From assembly GCF_003712195.1 (NCBI RefSeq), contig NZ_RDSD01000014.1:47345-111344 (forward strand): a stretch of DNA of 64,000 bases, in the 5' to 3' direction. Below, piece by piece: positions 43,442-53,387 of the stretch; position 1 is the first letter of the stretch; each line of letters opens with the position of its first letter. The translations under genes were made by a program, and so were the position numbers. Source of the DNA: Proteiniphilum sp. X52 (GTDB taxonomy: Bacteria > Bacteroidota > Bacteroidia > Bacteroidales > Dysgonomonadaceae). The notes under the pieces were generated by a model. It had not been told where the DNA came from. It saw nothing but the letters and a program-made list of their open reading frames with translations, and ran no database searches.

Positions 43442-46102
43442 TCATCTCTTTATCTGATTTGCTTTAACTTTTAAAATATTCCCCCAGTCTTGAGCCGACG
43501 GGCAGCAACTAAAACGAAGCCCTTTTAACCACCTGCTTTGTATATGATACATGAGCGGTTTTCCTTTTTCGTATGGCATGACGACGCGATGCTCATTGGG
43601 TTGTTCGTCCAGTCTTGCAAACCGGTCGGCAGGAAATATCACTCCCATACCCATCCATCCGATTTCCGGATTCTGGAATCCCCAACTTCCCATGATTCCC
43701 GCTTGAGGATCGAATAAAAAAGTTTCTTGAAGTAAAGAAGTCAGACCGATACCCATTTCTATTTTTTCTCCTTCGGAATTACCTTCCACCGTCACTTCAA
43801 TCCGGCAATCTTCCCGCCCTGCAAAAGCGGTCGGTCGGATCCTTACTTTATAAGGTTTACCCGAGACGATATGCTCCGCAACAAATTCAAGCGTAACCTC
43901 TTCCGACGTTTCTCTAATCAGACGACCTGTAAATGTAGGTGTATCACGGCCGGATTCGATGCGGATGGGATGCGCCACACCATCCACATAAAGAATCAAT
44001 CCTCCACAACCGCTGCTGTTCCCTATTTCGAGAATATCCATCCCCCATTCATTCCTGTCGTAATGATAATTTTCTTTCGTGATTTCAGCAAAACGGGGAA
44101 AAATCAGTTGTTTTGTCCTTTTTCCGAACAGATCAAAATGTCCTTCATAAAATCGGAAAGCGGCATCTTCCGATTCCCAGCGCCAGTTTGACGACGGATT
44201 TTCCATCCATGCCACGCGCCGGCGGCAAGGCTGACTCCTCCGGCGATCATTCCACTCACGATAATCTTGTACGGGCGTTTCCACCCCGAACTCTTCGCAT
44301 AGTAATTCAATCATCGACTCCATGTCATTTTTTCCCCGGGCAGTGTAGAAAGCTTTCCAAAAGGAATCGGTTCCCGCTTTCAGCTTTTTAAGAGTCACAA
44401 TTTGACGATCGCAAACAAGATTCAGATAAAATAGGGTGGATTCGTCACTGTTGGTAACTCTTCGGGAAACATCGCCGGAAAAATTTTCATTTTCCATGTT
44501 CTTTTGTACCAACGCCCATATAGGGTCTTCCGCCACGTCATTCCTTGTTGATTTCAGTACGGCCATCAACGCTTTGTTCAATAGATATTTTCGGGGCACC
44601 ATGGAAGCAAGCATCGGTGCATAGACCGAATTCAGACCGTCAAAAGTCCACGGTACCGGTTTCACTTCGGAAATGTCGATATCCCATGAATCGTCAATAA
44701 CGCCGTTGTGGCCGATATCCAAAGTTATTTTATCCAGGATGCCGTCGTTGTCGGTGTCCAACCAGTTGTAATACATGTCTGACTCGTTGTCTCCATCGTA
44801 GTCCACATCCATCCATGCCTTGTCGGCATATTTGATATGTATCCGGTAATCGGCCGGGTTGAAATAAAATTCGTTAGGTGCCGAGGGTTGAAGCACCAAT
44901 TCATACCGTTTGTTGTAAGGTCCGCAATCGGGTCCCCCAACGCGCGGCATATAAAAAGAGGTGTCGAGCGACGCGGCGGCGATGACGCCTTCCCATCGGT
45001 CGATGGTGTCATTGGCTTTGTTCCATGCCCTGTTCAGATCTATTTCATCCCATGTGAGCAGAACCCGTCCCCACGTGATTTGTCTCAGGTAGTCGGTAGC
45101 CGTTTTCCTGTTAAGCACCCAACCGGTTGGAATACCTCGTATGACCATTGTTTCGCTCTCATCACCGGTTATCTTTAGTGTCGCATCGGTTTTAGCAGGT
45201 GTCCAACCGGGCGCCAAAGCCGTTATACCTGCATCGAAATTGCGGGGTTGGGCCAATGTGCCGTCATTATCGGCATCAAAACTCCAACGAATACTCCAAA
45301 TATCGTTGCCATGACCGGCTACACGGATAACTTCTTCTGCCACTCCGTCGTTGTTCCGATCGTAAAAAAGGAACGGATTTTCAGAGAAAGGTATCCAGCG
45401 GTTTTTATCTGGATCATAGTAAAAACTGCAAAAAGACTCGTCGCCGCCAAAATGTGTTCTGTATTGACACAACGATTGATCGTATACATAATCTACGTCA
45501 TACCACAGCAGGTTGTCATCGCCATCATCCCTGCTCCACCAAACCCGTAATCCATTTTTGGGGTCGTAGAAAAACATTCCCATACTGTCCACATCTCCGT
45601 CTCCATCAATATCTTCATAATCTATCACGGCATCAACCAAGCCATCGGCGTTCCAATCTGCTATCCAAAGATCACCGTATTTGTCCGGTTCCTTTCCTGC
45701 TTCCAGATTTCCATTCTCATCAATCACCTTAACCAATATCGGAAGATTGTTTTTATTGTGACGCCGATCGTTGTCGATAAACCATACCTCTTCCGGTTTC
45801 CCGTCGCCGTCTTTGTCCACATAGTGACGCTTTCCCGGCGTGTCGTTCTTCACTTTTGCAACCATGGCAGGATCTAACCTGGCGGCATCGCCGAAAACCT
45901 GTTCGAACGCTTGTTGTTTCGAAATTTTAAGGTCCGAAATCACGTTTGGTGTGACACCCTTTGCCGGCGATCTGTTTTCAAAAACGTTTTCTCCGAGTGC
46001 CTTATTTGCCACGAAGAATAGGAAAAGGAACACAATGGAAAAAGATATTTTCACGTACAAATACCTTTCTCTATTTGTGACTCCTGGGTTCGAATAAAAC
46101 AT
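43442..46102 (-). CDS. secreted calcium-repeat protein with DUF4861-like domain (paralogue 2)
   Basis: The 886 residues have an N-terminal signal peptide (hydrophobic core about 20-36). The block AFEQVFGDAARLDPAMVAKV, acidic repeats DKDGDGKPEEVWFID, DIDGDGDVDS, DRNNDGVAEEV and DTDNDGILDKITLD, and a DUF4861-like C-terminus (NWRWESEDAAFRFYEGHFDLFGKR, then WGMDILEIGNSSGCGG) follow. The order matches paralogue 1 from end to end. The closing segment differs most. It follows susD by 87 bases and precedes the exported aminotransferase. A carbohydrate-active or calcium-dependent binding role is inferred from the locus only. Confidence 0.7.
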   Translation of the reverse strand: MFYSNPGVTNRERYLYVKISFSIVFLFLFFVANKALGENVFENRSPAKGVTPNVISDLKISKQQAFEQVFGDAARLDPAMVAKVKNDTPGKRHYVDKDGDGKPEEVWFIDNDRRHNKNNLPILVKVIDENGNLEAGKEPDKYGDLWIADWNADGLVDAVIDYEDIDGDGDVDSMGMFFYDPKNGLRVWWSRDDGDDNLLWYDVDYVYDQSLCQYRTHFGGDESFCSFYYDPDKNRWIPFSENPFLFYDRNNDGVAEEVIRVAGHGNDIWSIRWSFDADNDGTLAQPRNFDAGITALAPGWTPAKTDATLKITGDESETMVIRGIPTGWVLNRKTATDYLRQITWGRVLLTWDEIDLNRAWNKANDTIDRWEGVIAAASLDTSFYMPRVGGPDCGPYNKRYELVLQPSAPNEFYFNPADYRIHIKYADKAWMDVDYDGDNESDMYYNWLDTDNDGILDKITLDIGHNGVIDDSWDIDISEVKPVPWTFDGLNSVYAPMLASMVPRKYLLNKALMAVLKSTRNDVAEDPIWALVQKNMENENFSGDVSRRVTNSDESTLFYLNLVCDRQIVTLKKLKAGTDSFWKAFYTARGKNDMESMIELLCEEFGVETPVQDYREWNDRRRSQPCRRRVAWMENPSSNWRWESEDAAFRFYEGHFDLFGKRTKQLIFPRFAEITKENYHYDRNEWGMDILEIGNSSGCGGLILYVDGVAHPIRIESGRDTPTFTGRLIRETSEEVTLEFVAEHIVSGKPYKVRIRPTAFAGREDCRIEVTVEGNSEGEKIEMGIGLTSLLQETFLFDPQAGIMGSWGFQNPEIGWMGMGVIFPADRFARLDEQPNEHRVVMPYEKGKPLMYHIQSRWLKGLRFSCCPSAQDWGNILKVKANQIKR

Positions 46103-46189
46103 ACCTTCAACTTTTATGATTTGTTTGATATGAATACTGTTTCTATCATCATACCGAATATGGTTTTGTTACTCTCTATCGGTTTCAAC

Positions 46190-48004
46190 TTAATTTTTGG
46201 TTGGTCTGCCTTCATCAATTATCTCTGTCAACGGAGGTATATTTAATTCATCACCCGGATATCCCCTATTCTGGTTGATAACCCCCATCGTGTTTGTAGT
46301 GATAACTTGTATTTCAATAGGCCAAAATATATATCTTGGAGTTACAATGTATTCGTTTGGCCCAATTTTACCCTCCTTGAACCAGGTATTACGACTCTTT
46401 ACACGATCGTACCACCAGTTATTCTCGTGGAGATTATCAAGACTATAACCGCCAATCTTATTACGGGCCATAATGTTGGCGACCCGTACCATCTCGGAGT
46501 GCCGGAACTCTTCTAAGTATAGTTCGCGCATTCGTTCATCGAAAATATAGTCTATATCTATATCGGCTGCTGAAACGGGTAGCGCATTGGCTCGTTCTCT
46601 TACTTTATTAATATCTTTGGCAGCATTCTCTTTGTCTCCTTTCCAGAAATATGCCTCTGCCCGAAGAAGGTATGTTCCACCCAGTCTAAACATGTACGAA
46701 TCGCCATTGCCACCATACGGTACTCCCTGGTAATCGTCGGCATGAGGGTAATAGGTCTTGTAATATGCCATCGGCCAAAGCCGCAAACTGTCGTACTTGT
46801 TGGCAAGATACTGGAAATTGATCGGCTTTCCGTAGTCAACCGACGCGGGATTGTTGGAAAGTATTTCATTGGATTCCCACCAGCATGCATCCGAACGTCT
46901 CAAGTCGGGGGTCGATTTCCAAGTATGACCGAATTCTTCCCAAAGTTCATAACTAACCCATCTTGATTGATAAACATCCGAATTGGCCCGGCCTAATGCT
47001 TTGTATTGAGGACCTTCCGGCAATGTGGCTCTCTTTCCCTCGCTGTCAAGCACCCATGGCCACCACCACTGGCTGTGGAATCCGCGCATGGTGATTCTCC
47101 ATGCCTTGGTATCATCAGGTCCATCCACTCTATCGATAAGATTCCATATCGTTTCTTTATTGGTTGGGATGGATTTGTTCACGGGGCGATGCAAATCCCA
47201 AATTAAATTATACTCCGGATTATCGGCGTCAGCACCGAAACGTTGGGTCATCAATTCGTATGGACCGTTTATCACCTCGGTCGCCGCGCTGATGGATTTG
47301 TCGTATTCCGAGTTGGCCAAGTAGAGCTTTGCAAGGAAATGCAGGGCCACGTAGCGATTCAGTTCACCTGGTTCCGACTTTTCCGGTAACCACTCTTTAA
47401 CAAATTCCATATCCTTGATGATTTTATCAAGGATAGCCCAGCGGCTATGCGTGTAAAAATCCAACCTGGCTTCCGTTAATTCGTAGCCGATATAGGGTAC
47501 ATCACCATAGCTTGTAATTAGCCTATAGTACCACCATGCCCTATAAAACATAGCTGAAGCCAATATGAAATTTCTATCTTCTTCTTTATCCCATTCAATA
47601 TTATCAATCCTGGAAATGATAACATTTGTGTCTTTGATATAACCGTAAGTCTTGCTGAACATTCCCAAAACGTCATGAACAGTCGCCTGCGAAGAGGGAG
47701 TCATTTTGGTATAGTCGGTTAAATTAAGTCCATATCCATAATCTGATGTGGCATATTCCAACTGCTGGTTATTCCATCCGCCATAGAGTTCATTCTTGAC
47801 CATCCGTTTACAGCTAATTAAACCTGCTTCAAATCCCTCCTTGTCAACATACACGTTTTCAGGGGCATAAAATGAGAGGGGCACAGGTTTCAAAAAGTCC
47901 TCGCTGCATGAAAACTGCATGAAAACTGCAGTCAAGAAAACGCAGACAAATTTTCCGTAGAGAAATAAATGGGACTTATTTGTGCTTATATTTATTTTTT
48001 TCAT
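46190..48004 (-). CDS. SusD/RagB-type surface lipoprotein
   Basis: The 604 residues have a lipoprotein signal (lipobox QFSC, Cys33) followed by SEDFLKPVPLSFYAPENVY, a standard SusD start. The helical core includes ILASAMFYRAWWYYRLITSYGDVPYIG. The C-terminal YIFDERMRELYLEEFRHSEM and ELNIPPLTEI complete the family. It is longer than the other SusD proteins in the window (510 and 535). It begins 41 bases after the susC stop, so it is the partner of the receptor at 48046-51183. Confidence 0.92.
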   Translation of the reverse strand: MKKINISTNKSHLFLYGKFVCVFLTAVFMQFSCSEDFLKPVPLSFYAPENVYVDKEGFEAGLISCKRMVKNELYGGWNNQQLEYATSDYGYGLNLTDYTKMTPSSQATVHDVLGMFSKTYGYIKDTNVIISRIDNIEWDKEEDRNFILASAMFYRAWWYYRLITSYGDVPYIGYELTEARLDFYTHSRWAILDKIIKDMEFVKEWLPEKSEPGELNRYVALHFLAKLYLANSEYDKSISAATEVINGPYELMTQRFGADADNPEYNLIWDLHRPVNKSIPTNKETIWNLIDRVDGPDDTKAWRITMRGFHSQWWWPWVLDSEGKRATLPEGPQYKALGRANSDVYQSRWVSYELWEEFGHTWKSTPDLRRSDACWWESNEILSNNPASVDYGKPINFQYLANKYDSLRLWPMAYYKTYYPHADDYQGVPYGGNGDSYMFRLGGTYLLRAEAYFWKGDKENAAKDINKVRERANALPVSAADIDIDYIFDERMRELYLEEFRHSEMVRVANIMARNKIGGYSLDNLHENNWWYDRVKSRNTWFKEGKIGPNEYIVTPRYIFWPIEIQVITTNTMGVINQNRGYPGDELNIPPLTEIIDEGRPTKN

Positions 48005-48045
48005 GTTGTTTGTTATTTCTTATTCGTGATATATTATATATTCGT

Positions 48046-51000
48046 TTAGAGAGTGATATCAACTCCGAAAGTGACCGTTCGGGGCATGGGGGTAGTAGCA
48101 CCCGTTTCAGGATCAAACCCCGGCCACTTGGTGAATGTCAATAAGTTACGCCCGGAGATGGAAAGACGTATACCCTGTATGGATAGGAGTTTGTTCAACA
48201 CATTTGCGGGAACGTTATAGGAAAGGTTGACATCCTGCACCCTCAAAAAACCGGTCGGTTTGTATATTCCAATTCCACCACCGTATCGGGCTAAATTATC
48301 TGGATAATCAAGTTTAGCAAACTCGCAATCGGGATTTTCCGGTGACCAGTGTCCCCAATTCCAATCATTACGCTGATTATAGGTATCTTTACTATTCGTA
48401 ACAGGCATAGAACGAATGTGACCTAAATCGGCACGAATAAAGATGGAAGCCGTAAAATTCTTAAAGAAAGTAAAATCATTGGTCAATCCCCAACGTTGTC
48501 TGGGTTTGGTATAACCGATAAATTTTTTATCTTCAAATTGTGACAACTTATAATCTCCATTAACATCGTCCACCTTATAATCTCCCGGTTCCAGGTTATA
48601 TTTAGCCGCTTCTTCTGACTCAGCTTCTTGCCAGATACCCAATCGGTCGTAGTCCCATACCACATCCAATGCCTGTCCCGGGAACCATTTGTTCTGAAAG
48701 TCGGGCAACTCACCGTGTTGCTCCTTGTTAAGCAATGTAAAATCACCCATATCACCCCACAATTCTTTAATTTTGTTTCGGTTGAGAGAAAATACGAGAG
48801 TGCTGTTCCAGGAGAAATTAGGATTTTTTACATTCACGGTATTGATGGTGAAATCAATTCCTCGGTTACCCAATAGTCCCAGGTTCGACATAATACTCTC
48901 AAATCCGGTGATTTTGGGCAGTTGTCTGTTCAGTAGCAAATCTCCAGTTGTGGCATCATACATATCAAGGGTTATGTCAATACGATCCTTTAACAGTCCC
49001 AAGTCAAATCCGATATTGAACGCTTCGGTACGTTCCCATCGAAGGTAAGGGTTGGCAAGCGTGGTATTATATACACCTGTTTGAATAGCACTGCCTGTAT
49101 AGTACCTCCTCGAGCCCATCTGTGCCAGTGCTGAATAGATGCCAATTGAGCGGTTACCATTTTCCCCCCATGACACCCGTACCTTTAAACGGTTTAAAAT
49201 ATCATTTTGGGGATAAAAAGGCTCTTCGCTTACTCTCCAGGCAAGAGCGAAAGCGGGGAATACGGCTCTCGGATTGCGCTGGCCGAATGCAGAATAACCG
49301 TCACGCCTTACGGAGGCTGTCAACAGGTATTTGTCGAGCAGGGTATAGTTCAACCTTGCCATCAGGGCATCACCTGAGCTTTGGGTGTCATTACTGCTAA
49401 GGCTTTGGTTTGCTCCAAACTGCAGTCCATGATACGTAAGGTTCTCGTTGGGAGAGAAGGTGCTGGCATTTAGTTCAGATCTCCAACTCTTGGATTGTTC
49501 AGCATTTGCCAGCAAAGTGATGTCAAAATTATGGACACCAAAAGTGCGGTTCCATTTTATCAGGTTGTCAAACATCCAGGCAAATTCATTCGTATGGTAA
49601 CGATATCCGTACCCTCCCGTATAAGTCGTTTTTCCTGTGAAAGTGTTTGTAGAATAGTAGTTGGCCTCTTTAGTGACGGCGACACTGGGATGATAAGAAA
49701 TTCGATAGGTAATGCCAAAAGGCAATTTGAATTCGGCAAACAAGACGGAAAAAAGTGTATACATATCCTTCAACTGATCAGTACCATAATGATCCAATAA
49801 AGGATTCCTTGCAGCTGAATAATCATTGGGATACCAGCGAATTGAGCCATCGCCTTCCCACATGGATCCATATGGACTCATATATGCAAGTTCACGCAGA
49901 TTTGCTTGAACTCCTCCTTCGTCGCGATAAGCGAATTGTGTGTTTGTACCTACTTTCAACCAATCCGTGATATTCAAATCAAGATTAATTCTACTCCGTA
50001 TAGACGAGAACTGGTCTCCTTTTATAATACCTTCATTTTCCTGATAACCCAAAGACCAGTAATAATTCAGGTTATCCGTAGCTCCGCTGGCGCTTACCGT
50101 ATAGTCCTGACGAATACCTCTTCCTATCACCAGATCATAGAAATTGGTGGTTGTACCCGCCAAGTAGTTTTTACGTTCGATGTCCCAAGCGCCTATCCTG
50201 TTAAACCACTCCGTGAGCGGATCGGGATTGGGATTTTCCACATAACCGAGCCATTCGGATATGCTTATATTATCCGGCAAATCTTGGGGACGCCAAAAAT
50301 AGTAGTATGGTAAATTTCCATTGTTTCTTTCGTACAGATTGTCCCGATGCATGTTGAAATAATCCATCGGATCATCGTTCGGCCCCATGCCGTACGGATA
50401 AACATTATTTGTGGGATTTGATATCCCGACACGTGCTGAAAAGTTAATGGTGGGTTTACCGCTTTGACCTCTCTTCGATGTGACGATGATTACTCCCGCG
50501 GCTGCTCTTGAACCAAAAATAGCCGCAGAACTGGCATCTTTCAAAACATCAATTGATTCGATATCATTGGGATTGATATCCTTTATACTACCCGGATAGA
50601 TAACCCCGTCCAATACGATCAACGGAGAGGAAGAGGCCGAAATGGACGATGGTCCGCGAATCTCCAAAGATCCTCCGCCTGCTGCGGAGCTACCCTGAGA
50701 GGAATAGAGCCCGGCTACTGTACCGTTAAGAGATTCGGTAAGCTGGGTAGAGGCTATTTTACTTATCTGATCGCTACTTACCCGTGACACTGATCCGGTT
50801 AAATCCCTTCTTCTTACCGTTCCGTAACCTATCGCTATCACTTCTTCCAAGCCTATTGATTCTTCCTCCATTACAACATTGATCACTTTTCGATTGCCTA
50901 CGACAACCTCAAGCGTGCGCATCCCAACGAAAGAAAAAACCAGTGTTGCATTCTCAGAGACATTTGGCAAAACATAGTTGCCATCAATATCACTGATAGT

Positions 51001-51183
51001 TCCGCTCGATGTGCCTTTCACTACTATAGTTACACCCGGCAACGGTTGATTGTCCACAGATACTACCTTGCCTTGTACTGTGACACCTTGCCCAAACATA
51101 CCTAAAGGAAGACATAGTAAAAAGAAAATATTCAAGGTCATTTTCTTTAATAATGCCATTTGATTAAAATTTCTGTTCATCAT
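48046..51183 (-). CDS. SusC/RagA-type TonB-dependent receptor
   Basis: The 1045 residues begin MMNRNFNQMALLKKM and a signal peptide (to about GMFGQ, residue 32). A CarboxypepD_reg-like domain follows (VQGKVVSVDNQPLPGVTIVV), then a TonB box at LEEVIAIGYG and the plug LEIRGPSSISASSSPLIVLDG. The large barrel ends RTVTFGVDITL. It leads the operon SusC, SusD, DUF4861-like, aminotransferase, ceramidase-like, propeller. The 355-base gap upstream (51184-51538) should carry its promoter. It contains only a weak AAGAAC/GTTCTT hairpin (51342-51360) that I can see. Confidence 0.92.
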   Translation of the reverse strand: MMNRNFNQMALLKKMTLNIFFLLCLPLGMFGQGVTVQGKVVSVDNQPLPGVTIVVKGTSSGTISDIDGNYVLPNVSENATLVFSFVGMRTLEVVVGNRKVINVVMEEESIGLEEVIAIGYGTVRRRDLTGSVSRVSSDQISKIASTQLTESLNGTVAGLYSSQGSSAAGGGSLEIRGPSSISASSSPLIVLDGVIYPGSIKDINPNDIESIDVLKDASSAAIFGSRAAAGVIIVTSKRGQSGKPTINFSARVGISNPTNNVYPYGMGPNDDPMDYFNMHRDNLYERNNGNLPYYYFWRPQDLPDNISISEWLGYVENPNPDPLTEWFNRIGAWDIERKNYLAGTTTNFYDLVIGRGIRQDYTVSASGATDNLNYYWSLGYQENEGIIKGDQFSSIRSRINLDLNITDWLKVGTNTQFAYRDEGGVQANLRELAYMSPYGSMWEGDGSIRWYPNDYSAARNPLLDHYGTDQLKDMYTLFSVLFAEFKLPFGITYRISYHPSVAVTKEANYYSTNTFTGKTTYTGGYGYRYHTNEFAWMFDNLIKWNRTFGVHNFDITLLANAEQSKSWRSELNASTFSPNENLTYHGLQFGANQSLSSNDTQSSGDALMARLNYTLLDKYLLTASVRRDGYSAFGQRNPRAVFPAFALAWRVSEEPFYPQNDILNRLKVRVSWGENGNRSIGIYSALAQMGSRRYYTGSAIQTGVYNTTLANPYLRWERTEAFNIGFDLGLLKDRIDITLDMYDATTGDLLLNRQLPKITGFESIMSNLGLLGNRGIDFTINTVNVKNPNFSWNSTLVFSLNRNKIKELWGDMGDFTLLNKEQHGELPDFQNKWFPGQALDVVWDYDRLGIWQEAESEEAAKYNLEPGDYKVDDVNGDYKLSQFEDKKFIGYTKPRQRWGLTNDFTFFKNFTASIFIRADLGHIRSMPVTNSKDTYNQRNDWNWGHWSPENPDCEFAKLDYPDNLARYGGGIGIYKPTGFLRVQDVNLSYNVPANVLNKLLSIQGIRLSISGRNLLTFTKWPGFDPETGATTPMPRTVTFGVDITL

Positions 51184-51538
51184 TGGTGATAATCTAATTT
51201 GTTAAGAGTTAAAAAATAATTCGAATAAATGTAGAATAAATCTATGGGTAATATATATTCTACATAACCAAGCAATTTACTTTGCAAATGGGAGATGTTA
51301 TTAAAACCGAATAATAATTTGCAGAGCGTCGTCATATTTTAAAGAACCCTGATCGTTCTTGATTTCCACATGAAAAAATAGCTCTCAAATTTTTTTATTT
51401 TTTCAGATTGTGGATTTCACTTTTTTATTATTACTTATCTTTAATCGATTTTTATTTCTTATTGTCAAAGAAAAGAGATAGTTACAATACTCTTGATGAT
51501 ATCACAGTACTACTTGGTAACGTTTCATGAGGCGGCGG

Positions 51539-52537
51539 TTATTTTAAGTTGCGGAGCAATTCCTTTGCCTCTCGTTCTCCCAGACGAAATACATCTTCCA
51601 TCAAAACAATTTTTCCTCCTTCACTTTTACTGATGTCTGCAGCTTCAATAAACGTGAATATCTCCAGTGTTTCTTCTTCGGTTACGGGAGGAATTCCGGT
51701 TTTAAAAAATCTCAGTATCTCTTTCAACAATCCCTCGTAACCCTGGTATTCTCCCGTGGAGACGACACCCTTGTCCGTGACGGCATGTCCCCCGTAAGGG
51801 GCTTTTCCGGTACGCGCCCCTCTCACAGTCCCTATCCTGCCATCGCCCCATAAGCCGACTACCACGTCGGTACCTTCCGCCGACATACGGTTCACCGACA
51901 CGCAACCTGTTCCCATGACGGTGAATAAAGCTTCAACGCCATGAATCCCGTACCAAGCCAAATCGACATGCGACGGTTCAAGATGCGCGGGGGAATAACA
52001 GTCCGCTCCCAGCACTTCCCCCAATTCCCCGTTACGCAATCTCTGACTCTGGTCGACATACCGCAAAGAAGACGAGGAGAAGAGAGGTGCATCGTATTGT
52101 TCAGCCAGCCGGAAGATGGCGATAGCCTGCGCCAAGTTGGCGCCTATCGGTTTGTCGATAAACATGGGCTTTCCGGCCTTGAAAACCTCGTATGCCTGTT
52201 CCAGGTGAAGGTTTCCGTCGTTTGTCTCCAGCATCACGTAATCCACTTTTTTCAGAAGCTCCGCGATGGAAGGAACAATTTCCACGCCCAACGCTTTCAC
52301 CTGTTCGATGTAGCCGGGAATACGATCGTAACTCGATTTGATGGTTCTCGAGCCGTAGGGATAGGCCGCGACAATCCTGAAATCCTTGAACTCTTCCTTT
52401 TTGTCATCTCCGTTCAGGAACTTGGCAAAAGCGATTGAGTGGGAGGTATCCAGACCGATGATGCCGATTTTCATCTGCGCTTGCAAGGACGGTAAAAAAC
52501 AGGCCATAGTGGCAAACAATATGATTCCAAGTCTCAT
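51539..52537 (-). CDS. exported Gfo/Idh/MocA-family oxidoreductase
   Basis: Gfo/Idh/MocA proteins are NAD(P)-dependent sugar oxidoreductases or related enzymes. The 332 residues have a Sec signal (MRLGIILFATMACFLPSLQAQ) directly joined to the Rossmann fold MKIGIIGLDTSHSIAFAKFL. VMLETNDGNLHLEQA, KPMFIDKPIG and the C-terminal alpha/beta domain with AWYGIHGVEALFTVMG follow. Lys in the DKPIG motif is the usual catalytic position. ATG 52537 was chosen; the longer frame overlaps the deaminase gene and lacks a signal peptide. Exported members often keep a tightly bound cofactor. The substrate is unknown. It follows nagB by 37 bases and ends the nagA unit. Confidence 0.8.
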   Translation of the reverse strand: MRLGIILFATMACFLPSLQAQMKIGIIGLDTSHSIAFAKFLNGDDKKEEFKDFRIVAAYPYGSRTIKSSYDRIPGYIEQVKALGVEIVPSIAELLKKVDYVMLETNDGNLHLEQAYEVFKAGKPMFIDKPIGANLAQAIAIFRLAEQYDAPLFSSSSLRYVDQSQRLRNGELGEVLGADCYSPAHLEPSHVDLAWYGIHGVEALFTVMGTGCVSVNRMSAEGTDVVVGLWGDGRIGTVRGARTGKAPYGGHAVTDKGVVSTGEYQGYEGLLKEILRFFKTGIPPVTEEETLEIFTFIEAADISKSEGGKIVLMEDVFRLGEREAKELLRNLK

Positions 52538-52574
52538 AATATTTTTATTTTTTGATGTTGTGAAAGATATGAAT

Positions 52575-53387
52575 TCATTTACCGGCCGTGTTGTCAGTTG
52601 TCTCCAGCAACGAAGCACTCTCCCTGTCGAGATACAACACAGTTCCCTTTTTTGTCCTTAAGACCGTGGCGGGGCAATCCTCGCCGATATCATCGTTAAG
52701 AGTATGATACACGGCCTTTGCCTTGTTTCCGGCAGGCACCATGCAAAACAGCCGTTTCGCCCTGAGCAATGCCGGAATGGTTACGGTAATGGCATGGGTG
52801 GGCACCAGGTCTATCCCGGCAAAAAGATTCTCATTCACCTGCTGTTGCCTGCAAGCCATCTCCAACTCCACCACCTTCACCGGTTTGGGATCGTTAAAAT
52901 CGGCTACCGGAGGATCGTTAAAGGCGATATGGCCGTTTTCCCCGATTCCCAGGCAGACGATATCCACGGGATACCGTTCCAGCAAGCCGGCATACCGCTC
53001 GCACTCGGCATCGGGATCTTCCGCAAGCCCATTGATGTAATGCACGCTTTTAAAAGGGACCTTCTCGAAAATCCGCTCCCTCAGGAAATTGCCGAACCCC
53101 TGAGGCGCATGCTTTTCCAGCCCGATATACTCATCCATGTGAAAGGCATTGATCTTCTCCCACCGGATCCGTTTATCGGCTGTTAACTCCTTCATGAAAT
53201 CGCTTTGCGATGGCGCCGCCGCAAAAATCATGTTGATCTCCTCTTTTTCATCAAGCAGCTTTCGCAGAGTGCCGGACACATCGGCTGCCGCTTCTCTACC
53301 CATTTCTTCCCGGTCGGGAAAAATCCTCACTTCCAGCATTCCCACCTTGAATGCGGTTACATTTGCGTTAGTTTCCGTATATGACAT
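52575..53387 (-). CDS. nagB: glucosamine-6-phosphate deaminase-like protein
   Basis: NagB converts GlcN-6-P to fructose-6-P and ammonia. The 270 residues match the NagB fold. The catalytic Asp is in FHMDEYIGL (Asp85), and the active-site loop is GIGENGHIAFNDPP with His153. Compared with E. coli NagB (GVGNDGHIAFNEP), the loop Asp becomes Asn151 and the Glu becomes Asp158, so this is a divergent subgroup. The start at ATG 53387 has AGGA just upstream. It overlaps the 3' end of nagA by 20 bases, a sign of coupled translation. GalN-6-P is an alternative substrate. Confidence 0.8.
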   Translation of the reverse strand: MSYTETNANVTAFKVGMLEVRIFPDREEMGREAAADVSGTLRKLLDEKEEINMIFAAAPSQSDFMKELTADKRIRWEKINAFHMDEYIGLEKHAPQGFGNFLRERIFEKVPFKSVHYINGLAEDPDAECERYAGLLERYPVDIVCLGIGENGHIAFNDPPVADFNDPKPVKVVELEMACRQQQVNENLFAGIDLVPTHAITVTIPALLRAKRLFCMVPAGNKAKAVYHTLNDDIGEDCPATVLRTKKGTVLYLDRESASLLETTDNTAGK

